A stretch of DNA of 64,000 nt from Arthrobacter zhaoxinii. Its GTDB lineage: Bacteria; Actinomycetota; Actinomycetes; Actinomycetales; Micrococcaceae. The first letter of the stretch is position 1; each line of letters starts with the position of its first letter. The notes beneath the pieces are model-generated. The model did not search any database. It saw only the letters and a program-made list of their open reading frames with translations, and was not told the DNA's origin. The position numbers were made by a program, and so were the translations under genes. Of this stretch, positions 52,438 to 61,872 are shown in pieces. Location: contig NZ_CP104275.1 in NCBI RefSeq assembly GCF_025244925.1, forward strand, positions 3,224,001 to 3,288,000, written 5' to 3'.

Positions 52438-52537
52438 AAAAACTCCTTTGTTTTTGTTTCCACATCCACGGTGATGATGCGTTGACCCTAGGCCCGCCCC
52501 TTCGCAGGGTCAACGGTTTGGCAGTTTCTGCTTCCTG

Positions 52538-54292
52538 CTATTGCCGGGGATCGGGATTTCGCGGCTGTTCGCTGCCCATATCCGCTGCTCCAAAGAGTTT
52601 CTCGGCGGGTGAATCCGTGTCGGAGTTCGCCCGCGCCATCAGCTCCGGATGATGGAGATCCAGGGCGGGGCGTTCCGAGCGGATCTTGGGCAGCGAGGTG
52701 AAATTGTGCCGCGGCGGCGGGCAGGAGGTTGCCCATTCCAGCGAGCCGCCGAAGCCCCAGGGGTCATCCACTTCGACTTTCTTGCCATGCCGCCAGGTGA
52801 TGTACACATTCCAGGCGAAGGGAATCATGGACAACGCCAGAATCGCGGAGCCAATGGTGGAGAGCTGGTTCATTCCGGTGAAGTTGTCCTCCACAAGATA
52901 GTCGGCATACCGCCGGGGCATACCCAGCACACCCAGCCAGTGCTGGATCAGGAATGTGGTGTGGAAACCGAAGAACAGCAGCCAGAAGTGGATCTTGCCA
53001 AGACGTTCGTTGAGCATCTTTCCAGTGAATTTGGGCCACCAGAAATAAAATCCCGCAAACATTGCGAAGACCACGGTGCCGAACACCACGTAGTGGAAAT
53101 GCGCCACCACGAAGTACGTATCCGAGACGTGGAAGTCCAGCGGCGGCGAGGACAGGATGATGCCGGTCAGTCCGCCGAAGAGGAACGTGATCAGGAAACC
53201 GAGGCTCCAGAGCATGGGGGTTTCAAAAGTGATGGATCCGCGCCACAGGGTGCCGATCCAGTTGAAGAACTTCACGCCGGTGGGCACTGCGATCAGCATG
53301 GTCATGAAGGAGAAGAACGGCAGCAGCACCGCGCCGGTCACGTACATGTGGTGCGCCCAGACCGTGACGGAGAGCGCCGCAATGGCAATGGTGGCGAATA
53401 CCAGGCCCTTGTAGCCGAAGATGGACTTGCGGCTAAAGACCGGGAAGATCTCGGACACAATGCCGAAGAACGGCAGCGCAATGATGTAGACCTCGGGGTG
53501 GCCGAAGAACCAGAAGAGGTGCTGCCAGAGGATGGAGCCGCCGCGTTCGGGATTGTAGATCTCCGCACCGAAGCGCCGGTCTGCGCCGAGGGCAAAGAGT
53601 GCTGCTGCCAGGGGCGGGAACGCCATCAGGACCAGGATGGCCGTCACCAAGGTGTTCCAGGTGAAGATCGGCATCCGCCACATGGTCATGCCGGGGGCCC
53701 GCAGGCAGATGATGGTGGTGATGAAGTTGACGGCACCGAGGATGGTGCCGAACCCGGAGAGCGCCAGTCCGAAGACCCAGAGGTCTCCCCCGAGCCCGGG
53801 GCTGAAGGCAACATTGGACAGCGGTGTATACGCCGTCCAGCCGAAGGACGCGGTGCCCTGCGGGGTCAGGAATCCGGACAGTGCCACCAGCGAGCCGAAC
53901 AGGAAGAACCAGAACGCGAGTGCATTCAGGCGCGGGAACGCGACGTCGGGCGCCCCGATCTGCAGCGGCATGATCACATTCGCGAAGCCGGCGAAGAGCG
54001 GGGTGGCGAACATCAGCAGCATCGCCGTGCCGTGCATGGTGAACAGCTGGTTGTACTGCTCCCGGGTCTGCAGGATCTGCATGCCGGGCTCAAACAGTTC
54101 GGCACGGATGAGCAGTGCCATCACGCCCGCCAGCGAGAAAAAGACAAAGGACGCGATCAGGTACATATACCCGATGGTTTTGTGGTCGGTGGAGGTGATC
54201 CAGTTGACGACGATCCGCCCTTTGGACACCGGAACCACCCGGGGTGCTACAAACGTTCCGTCCGGTTCCGCGGTGTATTTCACTGTCGACAT
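52538..54292 (-). CDS. ctaD: Cytochrome c oxidase subunit I
   Basis: A 584-aa heme-copper oxidase subunit I. The low-spin heme His is in [11 protein letters not shown]; the Cu-B His and crosslinked Tyr are in [10 protein letters not shown], further Cu-B His pair in WAHHMYV, and heme ligands in HFHYVVFG. Twelve membrane segments are followed by a C-terminal soluble tail of about 45 residues. ATG at 54292 is preferred to a longer frame. No ctaC, ctaE or qcr genes are adjacent, so this may be a second copy or a split location. Confidence 0.94.
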   Translation of the reverse strand: MSTVKYTAEPDGTFVAPRVVPVSKGRIVVNWITSTDHKTIGYMYLIASFVFFSLAGVMALLIRAELFEPGMQILQTREQYNQLFTMHGTAMLLMFATPLFAGFANVIMPLQIGAPDVAFPRLNALAFWFFLFGSLVALSGFLTPQGTASFGWTAYTPLSNVAFSPGLGGDLWVFGLALSGFGTILGAVNFITTIICLRAPGMTMWRMPIFTWNTLVTAILVLMAFPPLAAALFALGADRRFGAEIYNPERGGSILWQHLFWFFGHPEVYIIALPFFGIVSEIFPVFSRKSIFGYKGLVFATIAIAALSVTVWAHHMYVTGAVLLPFFSFMTMLIAVPTGVKFFNWIGTLWRGSITFETPMLWSLGFLITFLFGGLTGIILSSPPLDFHVSDTYFVVAHFHYVVFGTVVFAMFAGFYFWWPKFTGKMLNERLGKIHFWLLFFGFHTTFLIQHWLGVLGMPRRYADYLVEDNFTGMNQLSTIGSAILALSMIPFAWNVYITWRHGKKVEVDDPWGFGGSLEWATSCPPPRHNFTSLPKIRSERPALDLHHPELMARANSDTDSPAEKLFGAADMGSEQPRNPDPRQ

Positions 54293-54504
54293 GGAACTAT
54301 CCCGATCCGCCGAAGGGTACTGCCCTGCCAGGAACACGAGACTGTGCTTGGTATCGTAGGGCGGCTTGTTACAGCCCGCCAGACCCTCCGGACAATCCAT
54401 CGGCCGGCCCCGCGGGATTCGCGCGGAACGGCGGCACTGCCGCCGGTTACCGGACTGTCCCGATACCGGTGCCGTATGCGGGAAGGGCAGGGCACAATCG
54501 GAGG

Positions 54505-55275
54505 ATGGACCATCACGCCCCCTCAACCGAAATGCCCCGGACCGCTGTGATTACCGGGGCAGGCTCAGGGATTGGCCGGGCTACAGCCCGGGCCTTTCTG
54601 GCTGCCGGCTTCCGGGTGGCCCTGGCAGGACGGCGGGAGGCTGAACTGCGGGAAACGGCTGCCGGATCCGCGTCGGCACTTGTGGTGCCCACCGACGTCA
54701 CCCTGCCCGACGACGTCGAACGGCTTTTCGCCGCCGCTGCGGGGGCGTTCGGACGGGTAGACGTGTTGTTCAACAATGCCGGGACCTTTGGCCCCACGGG
54801 CAGCATTGACGAGCTGAGCGTCGAGGACTGGAACCGGACCCTGGCGGTGAATGTCACCGGCACGATGCTGTGTTCAGCGGCGGCCGTACGGCACATGAAG
54901 GCTCAAACACCGCAGGGCGGCAGGATCATCAACAACGGCTCCATCTCGGCGCATACGCCGCGTCCGCTCTCGGCGGCGTATACGGCCACGAAGCACGCCG
55001 TCACCGGCCTGACCAAAGCAATCGACCTGGACGGGCGGCCCTTCGGTATCAGCTGCGGACAGATCGACATCGGCAATGCGGCCACCGAGCTGCTCACCGG
55101 GATCGGCGGCGGGCCGGGTGCGCTGCAGGCCAACGGCACCCGGGCCGTCGAACCTTCGTTTCCGGCCGGGGAAGCCGCTGCCGCGGTGCTGTTTATGGCC
55201 TCCGCTCCGGCGTCCGCGAATGTCCGTTCCCTCGTGGTCACCGCGGCCGGCATGCCCTTCGGCGGCCGCGGCTAA
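54505..55275 (+). CDS. SDR-family oxidoreductase
   Basis: A 256-aa [27 protein letters not shown], Ser in [20 protein letters not shown] as the catalytic Tyr/Lys, and the C-terminal [17 protein letters not shown]. The ATG at 54505 abuts GGAGG with no spacing, and CACAAT lies 6 bp upstream, so the start may be leaderless. The ATG at 54532 is an alternative. It is divergent from ctaD; the substrate is unknown. Confidence 0.9.
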   Translation: MDHHAPSTEMPRTAVITGAGSGIGRATARAFLAAGFRVALAGRREAELRETAAGSASALVVPTDVTLPDDVERLFAAAAGAFGRVDVLFNNAGTFGPTGSIDELSVEDWNRTLAVNVTGTMLCSAAAVRHMKAQTPQGGRIINNGSISAHTPRPLSAAYTATKHAVTGLTKAIDLDGRPFGISCGQIDIGNAATELLTGIGGGPGALQANGTRAVEPSFPAGEAAAAVLFMASAPASANVRSLVVTAAGMPFGGRG

Positions 55276-55335
55276 GGGTGTTTCATCCGGAGTCTTAGCC
55301 CTCTGCGCGGTCGCTTTCCACGTATGCTGGCGGCC

Positions 55336-55989
55336 ATGGGGATACAGAACACCGGGCCCGGGTATTGGCGGGCGGCACAGGACAAGGTTGAACTCTTTCA
55401 GCGGAACCCAAGCGAACCTGCGCCGCCGTTCCGGCTGAGCGGTGTGTGGGTGGCACTGTGGATTTTCCTGCTGCTGTTGGGCGGAGTGGTGGCATACCTG
55501 GCGTTCGACTCCCTTCAGACCGGAAGGCCGTGGAGGCGGGGCGATAGTGTGTCGAGCTCATGGATCCCCCTCATCCTCGGTCTCGGCCTTATGTCCGCGC
55601 CTATCTGGCACTACCCCCAGGTCCGTAAGGACTGGGGCCAGCTGTCTCCCAGGATGACCGTCACGGCCGCCGGCATGGACATTTACGTCATGGCGGCGCC
55701 GCGTTCCCTAGGCTGGGAAGCCGTCCGCGGGTTCCGGGTGGACACCACCGGCAGCTGGGACCAGTTGGTAGCCGACCTCACCAAACCGCACCCCAATCCG
55801 GTGAAGAAGGGTCCGGCCCAAGTCACCTCGTATCCTGGCGTCTCGTGCCTTGAGCCGCACAGTACCGCCTACGTCCTGAACTCTCTGCTAGCCAGGCCCG
55901 ACCTCCGCGCGGACCTCGGATCGCCCCGCTCGGAAGCGGAAATCAACGCACTCATGGTCAGCGCAGTTCCGGCAAAGCCCACCGCCTAG
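55336..55989 (+). CDS. Membrane protein of unknown function
   Basis: A 217-aa protein with two transmembrane helices (about residues 30-52 and 72-92 after a 29-residue cytoplasmic part) and a soluble C-terminal half containing DIYVMAAPRSLGWEAVRGFR, possibly a PH-like fold. I chose the ATG at 55336 because TATGCT lies 7 bp upstream with no Shine-Dalgarno; an ATG at 55324 is also in frame. Function unknown. Confidence 0.62.
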   Translation: MGIQNTGPGYWRAAQDKVELFQRNPSEPAPPFRLSGVWVALWIFLLLLGGVVAYLAFDSLQTGRPWRRGDSVSSSWIPLILGLGLMSAPIWHYPQVRKDWGQLSPRMTVTAAGMDIYVMAAPRSLGWEAVRGFRVDTTGSWDQLVADLTKPHPNPVKKGPAQVTSYPGVSCLEPHSTAYVLNSLLARPDLRADLGSPRSEAEINALMVSAVPAKPTA

Positions 55990-56025
55990 GCCCCTCCTCC
56001 ACCACAGGAGCGGCAGGCCGGGTTC

Positions 56026-56448
56026 CTAGCCCTCCCGGGCCTTCCGGGTCTGCTTCTCGCTGGCCTTCTGCAGCGCCGCCACCAGCTCATCCTTGGTCAT
56101 CTTGGAGCGGCCGGAGATTTCCAGACGGGACGCGAGTTCATACAAGTGGTCCTTGGACGCGTTCGCGTCCACTCCCCCGGCGGTGCCCCTGGACGAGTTG
56201 CGGCCTTCGGCGGCCCGGGCATCGGAGGGGCCGTTCTGCTCCTTTTCCTCCCAGTGGTCTCCGACCTTTTCGTGGGTGTGCTTGAGCGAGGCGTACGCCG
56301 TCCGGGCCGCCCGCTCGCCGTCGCCGTATTCCTTTACCGCGGAGTCGTAAGTCTTGGCAAAGGTGTCCTGCGCCTTGGCATCCGAGCGCTGCAGAGTCGA
56401 AGGCAGTTCGCTCTTCACTGCGTGGTCATTCCTGCCGGTCTTAGGCAT
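56026..56448 (-). CDS. ChaB-domain protein with C-terminal Rho_N/SAP-like domain
   Basis: A 140-aa protein. Residues about 10-70 form a ChaB domain (ELPSTLQRSDAKAQDTFAKT, followed by AARTAYASLKHTHEKVGDHW). A Ser/Gly linker then leads to a Rho N-terminal/SAP-like helical domain at 97-135 (HLYELASRLEISGRSKMTKD). ChaB is linked in name to cation transport, without known biochemistry; the second domain suggests nucleic-acid binding. The gene overlaps its upstream neighbour by 8 bp. Confidence 0.83.
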   Translation of the reverse strand: MPKTGRNDHAVKSELPSTLQRSDAKAQDTFAKTYDSAVKEYGDGERAARTAYASLKHTHEKVGDHWEEKEQNGPSDARAAEGRNSSRGTAGGVDANASKDHLYELASRLEISGRSKMTKDELVAALQKASEKQTRKAREG

Positions 56449-56656
56449 CCTCGTCCCTGTCCGTAGCGTTCTCTTCGACTCCGTTCGGGTCCATTGCCTC
56501 CAGCACCTCGTCCGGATCGGTGTCGTCCGGCAGTGGTTCGGGTTGGCGCCATTCCTCGAGGTGGCCAGGGCGCGTGGTCTTGGTCAGGTCCTCGGTCTCG
56601 AGCTTCAGCTCCTCATCGAGGCGGCGCCCGTGGGTGCTGTTTCCGCGTTCAGCCAT
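56441..56656 (-). CDS. Small acidic hypothetical protein
   Basis: A 71-aa hydrophilic acidic protein with many Asp, Glu and Pro residues (RRLDEELKLETEDLTKTTRP, DDTDPDEVLEAMDPNGVEEN), probably disordered. I recognise no domain. Its end overlaps the ChaB-like gene by 8 bp, so the two are cotranscribed. Confidence 0.6.
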   Translation of the reverse strand: MAERGNSTHGRRLDEELKLETEDLTKTTRPGHLEEWRQPEPLPDDTDPDEVLEAMDPNGVEENATDRDEDA

Positions 56657-56729
56657 GATGCGTTCCTTTCGGTCCGTCGGCAGTGAGCGTCCTTACGGTC
56701 TACCACCCTTCCCGGCACGGGCTCAACCA

Positions 56730-56783
56730 AAAAAACTTCTTCGCCGCTCCCGGCAGTGCACGGGAGCGGCGAAGAAGTTTTTT
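56730..56783. terminator. Strong bidirectional terminator
   Basis: AAAAAACTTCTTCGCCGCTC plus CCG, an 8-nt loop, and its exact 23-bp complement ending in TTTTTT form a perfect hairpin with a T-tract on either strand. It terminates the leftward symporter transcript, whose stop is at 56824, before the ChaB pair. Confidence 0.95.
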
Positions 56784-56823
56784 GCAGGACCGGGGGCGAT
56801 GATTGGTGCCCGGAAAACAGGGG

Positions 56824-58398
56824 TTAGGCGGTGGCGGCGGCGGCCTCGATGTCGTCGTCGTCGATGCCCAGCATCTCCAGCTTTCCGCTCTTGCGGTCTG
56901 CCAGGTACTGCTTCATTTCCTTCTTGATCACGGGCAGCAGCAGGTACACGCCGAGCAGGTTCACAAACGCGCAGACGAACAGTGCGGCATCGGCGAAGCT
57001 GATGACCTGGCTGAAGGACAGGACGCAGCCGGCCACGGTGAACGTCAGGAAGATGACCTTGTAGGCGATCTCGCGGCGCTTGCCGCGGCCGAAGAGGTAT
57101 TCCCAGGACTTCAGACCGTAGTAGGACCAGGTGATCAGGGTGGAGTAGGCGAAGAGCGCCACGGCGATGGAGAGCACGATCGGGAACCATGGCAGGACGG
57201 TGGCGAACGCATCGGAGGTGAGGATGACGCCGTCGGGCGCGTCGCCGCCGGCCTGGACCTGGTCAATCCCTGCCTGCAGGCTGGGGGTGGAGGCCATGAT
57301 GATGGCCAGGGCGGTCATGGTGCAGATGAGCACGGTGTCCACGAGCGGTTCGAAGAGCGCCACGAAGCCTTCGCTGACCGGGCGGCGGGTCTTGACCGCT
57401 GAGTGCGCGATGGCTGCGGAGCCGACGCCGGCCTCGTTCGAGAAGGACGCCCGCTGGAAGCCGACGATCATGACGCCGATGATGCCGCCGGCGAAGCCCT
57501 CGGGACGGAACGCGCCCTCGATGATGGCACCGAAGGCTGCCGGCACGTTCTCGAAGTTGACGATGATGACGAACAGGCAGGCCAGAATGTAGATGCCGCC
57601 CATGGCCGGCACCAGCTTGGAAGTGGTGGCACCGATCGACTTGATGCCGCCGAGGATCACCACGGCCACCAGGGCCGCCAGGACCAGGCCGAAGATCAGG
57701 GCCGCGCCCGCGCTGCCGAGGAGCCCGTCGTCGCCGCCCGTGACGTTCTGGATCTGCGCGAAGGTCTGGTTGGCCTGGAACATGTTGCCGCCGGCAATGC
57801 CGAAGATCAGGATCGCTACCGCAAAGATCCCGGTGAGGATTTTAGCCGGCCAGTGGCCCAGGCGCCGGAAGGCTACCGGCAGGTACTTGAACGGACCGCC
57901 GCTGATGGAGCCGTCCTCGTGGACCTCGCGGTACTTCACGCCCAGCGTGCATTCCGCGAACTTCGAGGCCATGCCCAGCAGTCCGGCCAGGATCATCCAG
58001 AAGGTCGCACCAGGGCCGCCCAGGGCCATGGCCGCACCGACGCCGGCGATGTTGCCGAGGCCGACGGTCCCGGACAGGGCCGAGGTAAGGGCCTGGAAGT
58101 GCGGCACCTCCCCCGGATCATCTTTGGAGGAGAACTTGCCGCGGACCACCTGGGTCGCCACCTTCAGTCCGCGGAACTGGATGAAACCGAAGTAGAAAGT
58201 GAAGACGATGCCGGCGAGGATCAGCCAGGCGACGACTACGGGGAAACTGAAGTCGCCGATGGTGACCGGGAAGAACACGATCCCGGAGAATACGGTGGTA
58301 ATCGGTTCGAAAAAGGAGTTGACCGCGGAGTCAATGGTGCCGAGCAATCCACCGTCCTCAGATGCCGGTGCCATGGAAACTGCCCGTGCTGCGTTCAT
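56824..58398 (-). CDS. Alanine/glycine:cation symporter (AGCS)
   Basis: A 524-aa AGCS/DAACS symporter with about 11 transmembrane segments. ALSGTVGLGNIAGVGAAMAL is the family's substrate/Na site, and FQRASFSNEAGVGSAAIAHS the second signature. It would import alanine or glycine with sodium. The ATG at 58398 (MNAARAVS) is preferred to a TTG seven codons earlier, for which no better ribosome-binding site exists. It lies 106 bp downstream of sdaA in the same direction, suggesting glycine uptake for the catabolic operon. Confidence 0.93.
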   Translation of the reverse strand: MNAARAVSMAPASEDGGLLGTIDSAVNSFFEPITTVFSGIVFFPVTIGDFSFPVVVAWLILAGIVFTFYFGFIQFRGLKVATQVVRGKFSSKDDPGEVPHFQALTSALSGTVGLGNIAGVGAAMALGGPGATFWMILAGLLGMASKFAECTLGVKYREVHEDGSISGGPFKYLPVAFRRLGHWPAKILTGIFAVAILIFGIAGGNMFQANQTFAQIQNVTGGDDGLLGSAGAALIFGLVLAALVAVVILGGIKSIGATTSKLVPAMGGIYILACLFVIIVNFENVPAAFGAIIEGAFRPEGFAGGIIGVMIVGFQRASFSNEAGVGSAAIAHSAVKTRRPVSEGFVALFEPLVDTVLICTMTALAIIMASTPSLQAGIDQVQAGGDAPDGVILTSDAFATVLPWFPIVLSIAVALFAYSTLITWSYYGLKSWEYLFGRGKRREIAYKVIFLTFTVAGCVLSFSQVISFADAALFVCAFVNLLGVYLLLPVIKKEMKQYLADRKSGKLEMLGIDDDDIEAAAATA

Positions 58399-58504
58399 TG
58401 GTTCGAACCCCTGTTTCAAGTAAGCGTGCTGTCGAATGCGACAACATAGCCTCGCTTAACACAGGGGTATCGCACAAATCACATGCCGTACGTGAGACGG
58501 ACTG

Positions 58505-59920
58505 TCAGCACTCCACCACATTGACGGCCAGGCCGCCGAGTGCGGTTTCCTTGTACTTGGAGCTCATGTCCCTGCCGGTTTCCCGCATAGTCACAATGAC
58601 TTCATCCAGCGAGACCCGGTGTTCGCCGTCGCCCCAGAGCGCCATTTTTGCGGCGTTCACGGCCTTCGCGGCGCCGATGGCATTGCGCTCGATGCAGGGC
58701 ACCTGCACCAGCCCGCCAATGGGATCGCAGGTCAGGCCCAGGTTGTGCTCCATGGCGATTTCGGCGGCGTTTTCCACCTGCTCCGGCGTGCCGCCCAAAA
58801 TCTCGGCCAGGCCGGCGGCGGCCATGGACGACGCCGATCCCACCTCGCCCTGGCAGCCTACCTCGGCGCCGGAAATCGAGGCCTGCTCCTTGTAGAGCAC
58901 ACCCACGGCGGCGGCGGCGAGGAGGAAGCGGACCACGACGTCGTCGCGCTGCTCCGGGGTTGCGTTCTCCATGCCGGGGCCGTAGTGCGTGGCGTAGAAC
59001 ATGACGGCGGGGATGATGCCTGCCGCGCCGTTGGTGGGCGCAGTGACCACCCGTCCGCCGGACGCGTTTTCCTCATTGACGGCCAGGGCCACGAGGTTCA
59101 CCCACTCCTGCCAGAACTTCGGGTCCCGGTCCGGGTCCTCGGCCCGCAGCCGGGTGTGCCAGGCCGGAGCACGACGGCGGACCTTCAGTCCGCCGGGCAG
59201 CAGGCCGGTACGGCGGATGGCGGAGTTTTTGCACTCCTCCATAACGTCGCGGATGTGCAGCAGGCCCGAACGGATGTCCGCCTCTGACCGGGAAACCCGC
59301 TCATTGGCCAGCATCACTTCGCTGATGCTCAGTCCGCCGGCGGTGCAGTGCTTCAGCAGTCCGACTGCGGTGCGGAAGGGATAAGGCAGATCGGACTTGC
59401 TGGCCTCCAGTTCCAGGGCGTCCGCCCGCTCTTCACCCTCGCGGACAATGAAGCCGCCGCCCACGGAGAAGAAGGTGGCCTCCTGCAGCACGGATCCGTC
59501 GGCGGCCAGGGCGGCGAACTTCATGCCGTTGGTGTGCCGCGGCAGCACCGTAAGCGGGTGCAGCACAATGTCCGCCTCGCCGTATTCCAGCGGCAAGGCC
59601 ACGGCGCCGGGAACCTGGGCACACAGCTGCAGTTTCCGGGATGACTCAATATCAGCCAGCCGCTGCTCCACCTGTTCGGGCAGGATCAGCTCGGGAGCGA
59701 AGCCTTCCAGGCCCAGCAGCACTGCGGTCATTGTGCCGTGGCCCCGGCCGGTCGCCGCGAGGGAACCGTAGAGGTCCACCCGCAGGCCGGCGACGGCGGC
59801 CAGGCTGCCGGCGTCGACCAACTCCGCCGCGAAGACTGCAGCGGCGCGCATCGGGCCCACGGTGTGGGAGCTCGATGGGCCGATGCCCACGGTAAAGAGG
59901 TCAAAAACGCCGACTGCCAA
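58505..59920 (-). CDS. sdaA: L-serine dehydratase, single-chain iron-sulfur type
   Basis: A 471-aa enzyme deaminating L-serine to pyruvate and ammonia. The N-terminal beta domain begins with [20 protein letters not shown], and the alpha domain carries the [4Fe-4S] cysteines in [23 protein letters not shown] and [15 protein letters not shown] start with AGGAAG 8 bp upstream. It follows glyA by 11 bp, so serine made from glycine can go straight to pyruvate. Confidence 0.95.
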   Translation of the reverse strand: MAVGVFDLFTVGIGPSSSHTVGPMRAAAVFAAELVDAGSLAAVAGLRVDLYGSLAATGRGHGTMTAVLLGLEGFAPELILPEQVEQRLADIESSRKLQLCAQVPGAVALPLEYGEADIVLHPLTVLPRHTNGMKFAALAADGSVLQEATFFSVGGGFIVREGEERADALELEASKSDLPYPFRTAVGLLKHCTAGGLSISEVMLANERVSRSEADIRSGLLHIRDVMEECKNSAIRRTGLLPGGLKVRRRAPAWHTRLRAEDPDRDPKFWQEWVNLVALAVNEENASGGRVVTAPTNGAAGIIPAVMFYATHYGPGMENATPEQRDDVVVRFLLAAAAVGVLYKEQASISGAEVGCQGEVGSASSMAAAGLAEILGGTPEQVENAAEIAMEHNLGLTCDPIGGLVQVPCIERNAIGAAKAVNAAKMALWGDGEHRVSLDEVIVTMRETGRDMSSKYKETALGGLAVNVVEC

Positions 59921-59931
59921 GGTATTGCTTC

Positions 59932-61239
59932 CTAACGGTTTGCCGCAGCGGGGGCAGCGGAGAGGTCCGCTACTTCCGGGTACAGCGGGTGGGCCTGCGC
60001 GAGGGCGGTGACGCGCCCGCGCAGCGGTGCCAGGTCCGAGTCCTCGCCTGCAATGAGGGCCTTGGCAATGATATCCGCGACCTCGCGGAACGCGTCTTCG
60101 CCGAACCCGCGGGTGGCCAGGGCCGGGGTGCCGATTCGCAGGCCGGAGGTCACCATCGGCGGCCGCGGGTCGAACGGTACGGCGTTGCGGTTCACTGTGA
60201 TGTCGATCTGCGCCAGCCGGTCTTCGGCTTCCTGGCCGTTGAGGGCGGCGTTGCGCAGGTCAACGAGCACCAGGTGCACGTCGGTGCCGCCGGAGACCAC
60301 CGAGATGCCGGCCGCGGCGACGTCGTCGGCCAGCAGGCGTTCGGCGAGGATCCGGGCGCCGGCAAGCGTCCGTTCCTGCCGCTCTTTGAACTCAGGGGTG
60401 GCGGCGATCAGAAAGGCGGTCGCCTTGCCGGCGATCACGTGTTCCAGCGGGCCGCCCTGCTGGCCGGGGAACACTGCGGAGTTGATCTTCTTGGCAATGT
60501 CGGCGTCATTGGAGAGGATGATGCCGCCGCGCGGACCGGCGAGGGTCTTGTGTGTGGTGGTGGTGACCACGTGGGCGTGCGGCACGGGGCTGGGGTGCAG
60601 TCCCGCGGCCACCAGGCCGGCGAAGTGCGCCATGTCCACCATGAGGTAGGCACCCACCTCGTCCGCGATGCGGCGGAATTCGGCGAAGTCCAGCTGGCGG
60701 GCGTAGGCGGACCAGCCGGCCACAATCAGCTTGGGCTGGTGTTCCTTGGCAAGGGCTTCCACTTCGGCCATGTCCACGCGGTGGTCCTCTTCGGCCACGT
60801 TGTAGGGCACCACGTTGTAGAGCCGGCCGGAGAAATTGATCTTCATGCCGTGGGTCAGGTGCCCGCCGTGCGCCAGGGACAGGCCCAGGATGGTGTCTCC
60901 CGGCCGGATCAGGGCGTGCATTACGGAGGCGTTGGCCTGCGCGCCGGAGTGCGGCTGCACGTTGGCGAAGCCCGCGCCGAAGAGGGACTTGGCCCGGTCG
61001 ATCGCCAGCTGCTCAATGACATCCACGAATTCACAGCCGCCGTAGTAGCGGCGTCCCGGGTAGCCTTCGGCGTACTTGTTGGTCAGCACGGAGCCCTGGG
61101 CCTCCATGACGGAAACCGCGGTGTGGTTCTCGGAGGCGATCATCTCCAGGCCCTGCTGCTGCCGGCGGAGCTCGTTGTCGATCTGCTCCGCGACCTCGGG
61201 ATCGACTACAGCCAGCGAATCGTTGAGGTAATCGCTCAC
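59932..61239 (-). CDS. glyA: Serine hydroxymethyltransferase
   Basis: A 435-aa PLP enzyme interconverting glycine plus methylene-THF and serine. It has the N-terminal [15 protein letters not shown], the [13 protein letters not shown] loop and the PLP lysine in [14 protein letters not shown]. The GTG start overlaps the gcvH stop by 4 bp (GTGA). In this operon it consumes the methylene-THF and glycine made or spared by the glycine cleavage system. Confidence 0.97.
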   Translation of the reverse strand: MSDYLNDSLAVVDPEVAEQIDNELRRQQQGLEMIASENHTAVSVMEAQGSVLTNKYAEGYPGRRYYGGCEFVDVIEQLAIDRAKSLFGAGFANVQPHSGAQANASVMHALIRPGDTILGLSLAHGGHLTHGMKINFSGRLYNVVPYNVAEEDHRVDMAEVEALAKEHQPKLIVAGWSAYARQLDFAEFRRIADEVGAYLMVDMAHFAGLVAAGLHPSPVPHAHVVTTTTHKTLAGPRGGIILSNDADIAKKINSAVFPGQQGGPLEHVIAGKATAFLIAATPEFKERQERTLAGARILAERLLADDVAAAGISVVSGGTDVHLVLVDLRNAALNGQEAEDRLAQIDITVNRNAVPFDPRPPMVTSGLRIGTPALATRGFGEDAFREVADIIAKALIAGEDSDLAPLRGRVTALAQAHPLYPEVADLSAAPAAANR

Positions 61240-61613
61240 AGGTCGCCGCCGTTCTTCTCTGCGTATTCCTCGGCGCTGAGCAGTGCGCCCTCGCTCGTGG
61301 CGTTCACGGTGAACAGCCAGCCGGCGCCGTACGGGTCCTCGTTGAGCAGGGCCGGGTTGTCGATGGCCTCCTGGTTGATCTCCACGATCTCGCCGGAAAC
61401 CGGGGCGTAGAGGTCCGAGACGGACTTCGTGGACTCGACCTCGCCGCAGGTTTCGCCGGCGGTCACTGTGTCGCCGACGGCGGGCAGGTCAACATAAACG
61501 ACATCGCCGAGGGCGTCGGCGGCGACAGCGGAAATGCCGACACGGACGGGGCTCGAGGAGTCTACCCACTCGTGTTCGGCGGAATAGCGGAGTCCTGCGT
61601 TTACTTTGCTCAT
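61236..61613 (-). CDS. gcvH: Glycine cleavage system H protein
   Basis: A 125-aa lipoyl carrier with the lipoylation lysine at about residue 63 in [20 protein letters not shown]. It shuttles the aminomethyl group between P, T and L proteins. ATG at 61613 ([17 protein letters not shown]) follows GAGAGG. A longer frame from 61766 has no homology and crosses a hairpin-rich spacer. Confidence 0.97.
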   Translation of the reverse strand: MSKVNAGLRYSAEHEWVDSSSPVRVGISAVAADALGDVVYVDLPAVGDTVTAGETCGEVESTKSVSDLYAPVSGEIVEINQEAIDNPALLNEDPYGAGWLFTVNATSEGALLSAEEYAEKNGGDL

Positions 61614-61682
61614 CTGTTTGCCTCTCGAAGCTGAGTCGGGTGCGTTCGGGTCTGGTTCAAAGTCTAGGTTCCGAGTGCCCGC

Positions 61683-61780
61683 GGGGCGGCATTCGCCGCC
61701 CCTTAGACACCTCGCTCGTTCCTCGCTCGGCGATGCGGGGCTACACGAACGCCGCGCCGCGCGCACCGTTCAAAGGTGTC
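61683..61780. repeat. Inverted-repeat element in the gcvT-gcvH spacer
   Basis: GACACCT (61706-61712) and AGGTGTC (61774-61780) are perfect inverted ends of a 75-bp GC-rich segment that is itself rich in short CGAGCGAGG-like repeats. A separate perfect hairpin, GGGGCGGC/GCCGCCCC with a 4-nt loop (61683-61702), adjoins it. No coding frame is supported in the 259-bp spacer. Confidence 0.6.
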
Positions 61781-61872
61781 AGAAACGTGCTCACCTACAC
61801 ACGTGAGCCGCTGTCTGTGCCTTGCCCACAGCGTCACCCCGCGCCGCCGTCGTAAGAATCTTTGGTCTTTCG

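Noticed and set aside
52649..54550. Long open frame opposite ctaD
   Set aside because: Antisense shadow; ctaD metal ligands on the other strand are complete.
61614..61872. Glycine riboswitch in the gcvT-gcvH spacer
   Set aside because: I could not find the paired aptamer cores or conserved glycine-binding blocks; the spacer is dominated by simple inverted repeats.
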